DNA of 6,039 bases from JADDRA01 sp038233555 (GTDB lineage: Bacteria > Actinomycetota > Acidimicrobiia > Acidimicrobiales > CADCSY01). Below the pieces are notes generated by a model. That model ran no database searches. It was not told where the DNA came from and saw only the letters and a program-made list of their open reading frames with translations. Of the stretch, positions 4,054 through 6,039 are shown piece by piece. The stretch covers positions 1 to 6,039 of the forward strand of contig JBBSLT010000153.1 in assembly GCA_038233555.1 (NCBI GenBank). The letters run 5' to 3'. Made by a program: the position numbers and the translations under genes. Every line of letters begins with the position of its first letter. Position 1 is the first letter of the stretch.

Positions 4054-6039
4054 GCCGGCGGTGGGACCAAGCGGCGGTCGCGCCGGGCGGTACGCCAGTG
4101 GCGGGCCCACCACAGAGCGAGGAAGAGACCCGCTCCCGCGGAGAGGAGCAAGCCCACCCCCGAAGGAAAGGTAGAGCGGACGGTCAGGCTGGTGCTGGCG
4201 ACCTCCAGGCGACCGTCGGGGGAACGGACGGTGATGAGGAGAGGGAAGTCGCCCGAAGCCCGAGCGACGACGGGAACCATCATCGGGGTTCGCCCCGGCA
4301 CCAAGGTGAGGGCCATGGTGGTCGTTCCCGGCACCCTCGCACCGGTGTCGGGCGTCACGAAGTCGAGCTTGTCGCTCTCCAAGGCCAGGGTCACGTCCAC
4401 GTCGGTGTCGCGGTCGTTGACCAGAGTGAGGGGGACGACGGCCTCTCGCGACGTGAGTTGAAAGCTTCCTTCGGAGAGGATCCCAACCTGATCGAGCTCT
4501 CGGGCGATGACCTCGCCGATCCCGGCCCGGTAGGCCGCCTGTTCCTCAACGGTGAGCCCGGCGGCGGCCGACACCAGGGCCAATCGTTCCAAGAGCGCCA
4601 CCGGGGGCTGGGAGGGGTCGACCATGGTGGCGAGGCTGGCCACGTCGGCCCGCACCCGGCGCAGATCGCCGGCGGCGATGTCCGTCGTTGGGGAAGGGCC
4701 GGCGCTCAGGGTGCGCACCAGGTCCTCGCCCCCGGGACCCGTGGCCAGGGGCACCTCCTCGAAGAGCTGGTCGAGGGTGACGGCCTGCACCACGGGGCCA
4801 GAAGCGAGGGCGGGCAGCACGGTAGCGAGGAAGTCAGCCGAGGGCGACCAGCCTGGTGGCGGCGCCACCACCACCCCCCGCTCCAGGCCGGGCGAGTCGT
4901 AGGCCAACACCGCCAGGTCGGCCAGCAGTTGGTGGGCGCTGAGCAGGGGGTCGTCGCCTGGCCCGAAGTGGGCAGTCAGGCCGGGGTCGACGACGGCGGT
5001 CTCGCGCTGGCGACCGGCAGCGTCTTCCACCAGGAAGGGGTTGGCGAGGGTCAGCGGGCGATCGAGGGCGACGAGGGCGTCTTCGGGAACCACCAGGTGC
5101 TCGACCGTGCGCAAACGGGCAAGGACGCCGGCGTCGACCGGCTCGTCGCTCACCCAGGTGGCGATGTCGGGTGGCGCCAGAGTCGCTTCCACCACGGCGA
5201 CCCCGAGAGCCCGCTCGTCCTCGACCACGGCGGGGAGCCCGGCGGCGATCAGACTGGCGGCGTCCACGTCGACGTAAGGCCCGCTCAGCACCTGGCGCCC
5301 GTCAAGGCCAGAAGCCAGCTCATCGAGCAGCTCGGGGCCGGCGGTGGTGAGGGCATCGAGGGTCTCGGGCCGGGGGTCCAAGGTGAGGGGGACGTCGGAT
5401 GCACCGAGGGCGGCGGCGGTGGTAGCCAAGTCGGCCCGGGCGTCGTTGTCGAGGGCCACGGACCCGTCGGGTTGCAGGGCGACGGGGGCAGCGAAGCCTT
5501 GGACCCACGCCACCGCCAGGGGGGTGGCGTCGTCGTCACGAGTGCGCACCAGGTAGGTGGTGAGGCCGTCGACCGGGGTGGTGGTTCCGGGGAGGCGAAG
5601 CTCCACGCGTACGGGGTGCACGCCGGCGCCATCCAGCACCAACGGCGGCGGGCCGTCGCTGCTTGGCGACGGACCTAGAGGAACGCTGAAGGGAATGGTC
5701 CCGGCCGCGTCGAGGCCGACCTCGGGCAATGGCGCCGGACCCTGGCGCCAGAGCTCGGTGCCGAGGAGCTGGCCTTGGAGGGTCTGGCTGAACTGTGATC
5801 GGGAGGTCACCGCTGCATGCACGGTGGCCACGATCTCCAGCTCTTCGGGCTGGCGGACCCCGGACAGGTCGATGCGCAGCTCAAAAGACTGCCCGGCACC
5901 CACCCAAGCCGTCTGGGAGGCCAGTGAGATCCGCCCAGCCGGCGGCTGGCCCTGAGCTCCGGCCGGCGGACCGAAGGGGCCGAAGGGAAGGAGGATGAGG
6001 ACGGCCATCAAGACGGCGGTGCCCGCAGCACAAATAGCT
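4050..6039 (-). CDS. DUF6049 family secreted, membrane-anchored protein (5' end beyond window)
   Basis: The frame is open to the right edge and ends at TGA 4050. A TTG at 6011 and ATG at 6008 exist. However, the codons upstream to the edge encode more hydrophobic residues (AICAAGTAVL) that continue into MAVLILLPF, so this looks like the core of a signal peptide. Its charged n-region and true start lie outside the window. Cleavage after AGA (residues 17–19 counted from the TTG) is plausible. The mature part has a beta-rich N-terminal region (about 28–160), a central alpha/beta region (about 165–420) with APVALQPDG, LTLDPRPETLDAL, VLSGPYVDVD and RGVVVAPPPGW, a helical stretch (about 445–510) and an Ig-like beta domain (about 511–613). 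One membrane helix (617–635) and a short Arg-rich tail end it. This is the layout of DUF6049 proteins found directly before murJ in actinobacteria (Rv3909 in M. tuberculosis). The function is unknown; an extracytoplasmic role in cell-wall assembly beside MurJ is inferred from context only. Confidence 0.88.
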   Translation of the reverse strand, partial: AICAAGTAVLMAVLILLPFGPFGPPAGAQGQPPAGRISLASQTAWVGAGQSFELRIDLSGVRQPEELEIVATVHAAVTSRSQFSQTLQGQLLGTELWRQGPAPLPEVGLDAAGTIPFSVPLGPSPSSDGPPPLVLDGAGVHPVRVELRLPGTTTPVDGLTTYLVRTRDDDATPLAVAWVQGFAAPVALQPDGSVALDNDARADLATTAAALGASDVPLTLDPRPETLDALTTAGPELLDELASGLDGRQVLSGPYVDVDAASLIAAGLPAVVEDERALGVAVVEATLAPPDIATWVSDEPVDAGVLARLRTVEHLVVPEDALVALDRPLTLANPFLVEDAAGRQRETAVVDPGLTAHFGPGDDPLLSAHQLLADLAVLAYDSPGLERGVVVAPPPGWSPSADFLATVLPALASGPVVQAVTLDQLFEEVPLATGPGGEDLVRTLSAGPSPTTDIAAGDLRRVRADVASLATMVDPSQPPVALLERLALVSAAAGLTVEEQAAYRAGIGEVIARELDQVGILSEGSFQLTSREAVVPLTLVNDRDTDVDVTLALESDKLDFVTPDTGARVPGTTTMALTLVPGRTPMMVPVVARASGDFPLLITVRSPDGRLEVASTSLTVRSTFPSGVGLLLSAGAGLFLALWWARHWRTARRDRRLVPPPA
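4104..4160 (-). other. C-terminal membrane anchor of the DUF6049 protein
   Basis: Residues about 617–635 (SGVGLLLSAGAGLFLALWW) are hydrophobic and are followed by ARHWRTARRDRR. This is a single-pass anchor with a basic cytoplasmic tail of about 18 residues, leaving the bulk of the protein outside. Confidence 0.85.
5954..6039 (-). other. Signal peptide hydrophobic core of the DUF6049 protein
   Basis: From the edge the frame reads AICAAGTAVLMAVLILLPF, then GPFGPPAGAQG. This is a long hydrophobic core followed by a Pro/Gly turn and an Ala-x-Ala type site. No Lys or Arg precedes the core inside the window, which argues that the real start codon is further upstream. Confidence 0.65.

Noticed and set aside
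3577..4461. Plus-strand open frame of 294 codons
   Set aside because: It is antisense to murJ and the end of the DUF6049 gene, with a mirror-frame composition and no recognisable motif.
4098..5678. Long plus-strand open frame of 526 codons
   Set aside because: It is antisense to the DUF6049 gene. Its Gly/His/Gln/Arg-rich composition is typical of a mirror frame in GC-rich DNA and shows no domain.
1..6039. Defence, CRISPR, mobile or biosynthetic system
   Set aside because: All four genes are explained as envelope and signalling functions, and no direct-repeat array, transposase, integrase or effector-like gene was seen on either strand.

Overview
This 6,039-base window is GC-rich and carries four protein genes, all on the minus strand, read from the right edge to the left edge. 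Gene content and codon use point to a high-GC actinobacterium. The DUF6049–MurJ–kinase neighbourhood, together with the split of MurJ and kinase into separate proteins, suggests an acidimicrobial-type lineage rather than a mycobacterium; this placement is inference. No RNA genes, mobile elements, CRISPR arrays or terminators were seen.

Layout in transcription order: (1) 6039–4050, a secreted, C-terminally membrane-anchored DUF6049-type protein whose 5' end lies beyond the right edge. (2) 4053–2311, the lipid II flippase-family protein MurJ, which starts on a GTG overlapping the previous stop by four bases. (3) 2267–1416, a DegV/FakB-type fatty-acid-binding protein with a strong Shine-Dalgarno, 43 bases after murJ. 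(4) 1358–1, a transmembrane Ser/Thr protein kinase with an extracytoplasmic domain resembling F5/8 type C modules, 57 bases after the DegV gene and cut by the left edge. No gap exceeds 57 bases and no hairpin terminator was seen, so the four genes probably form one transcript whose promoter lies outside the window.

The locus looks like a cell-envelope module. In Mycobacterium tuberculosis, Rv3909 (a DUF6049-like protein) precedes mviN (Rv3910). There the MurJ domain is fused to a pseudokinase and an extracellular sensor-like domain that controls peptidoglycan synthesis through FhaA. Here the same parts appear as separate genes: MurJ alone, then a kinase that keeps its catalytic residues, a membrane segment and an outside domain. 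A DegV gene sits between them. The likely theme is coupling lipid II export to envelope sensing by phosphorylation, with a possible lipid link through DegV.

I see no sign of a defence, mobile or biosynthetic system. The points that merit a second look are the split MviN arrangement, the inserted DegV gene, the loss of several charged MurJ residues that matter in E. coli, and a run of eight G in the kinase activation loop.
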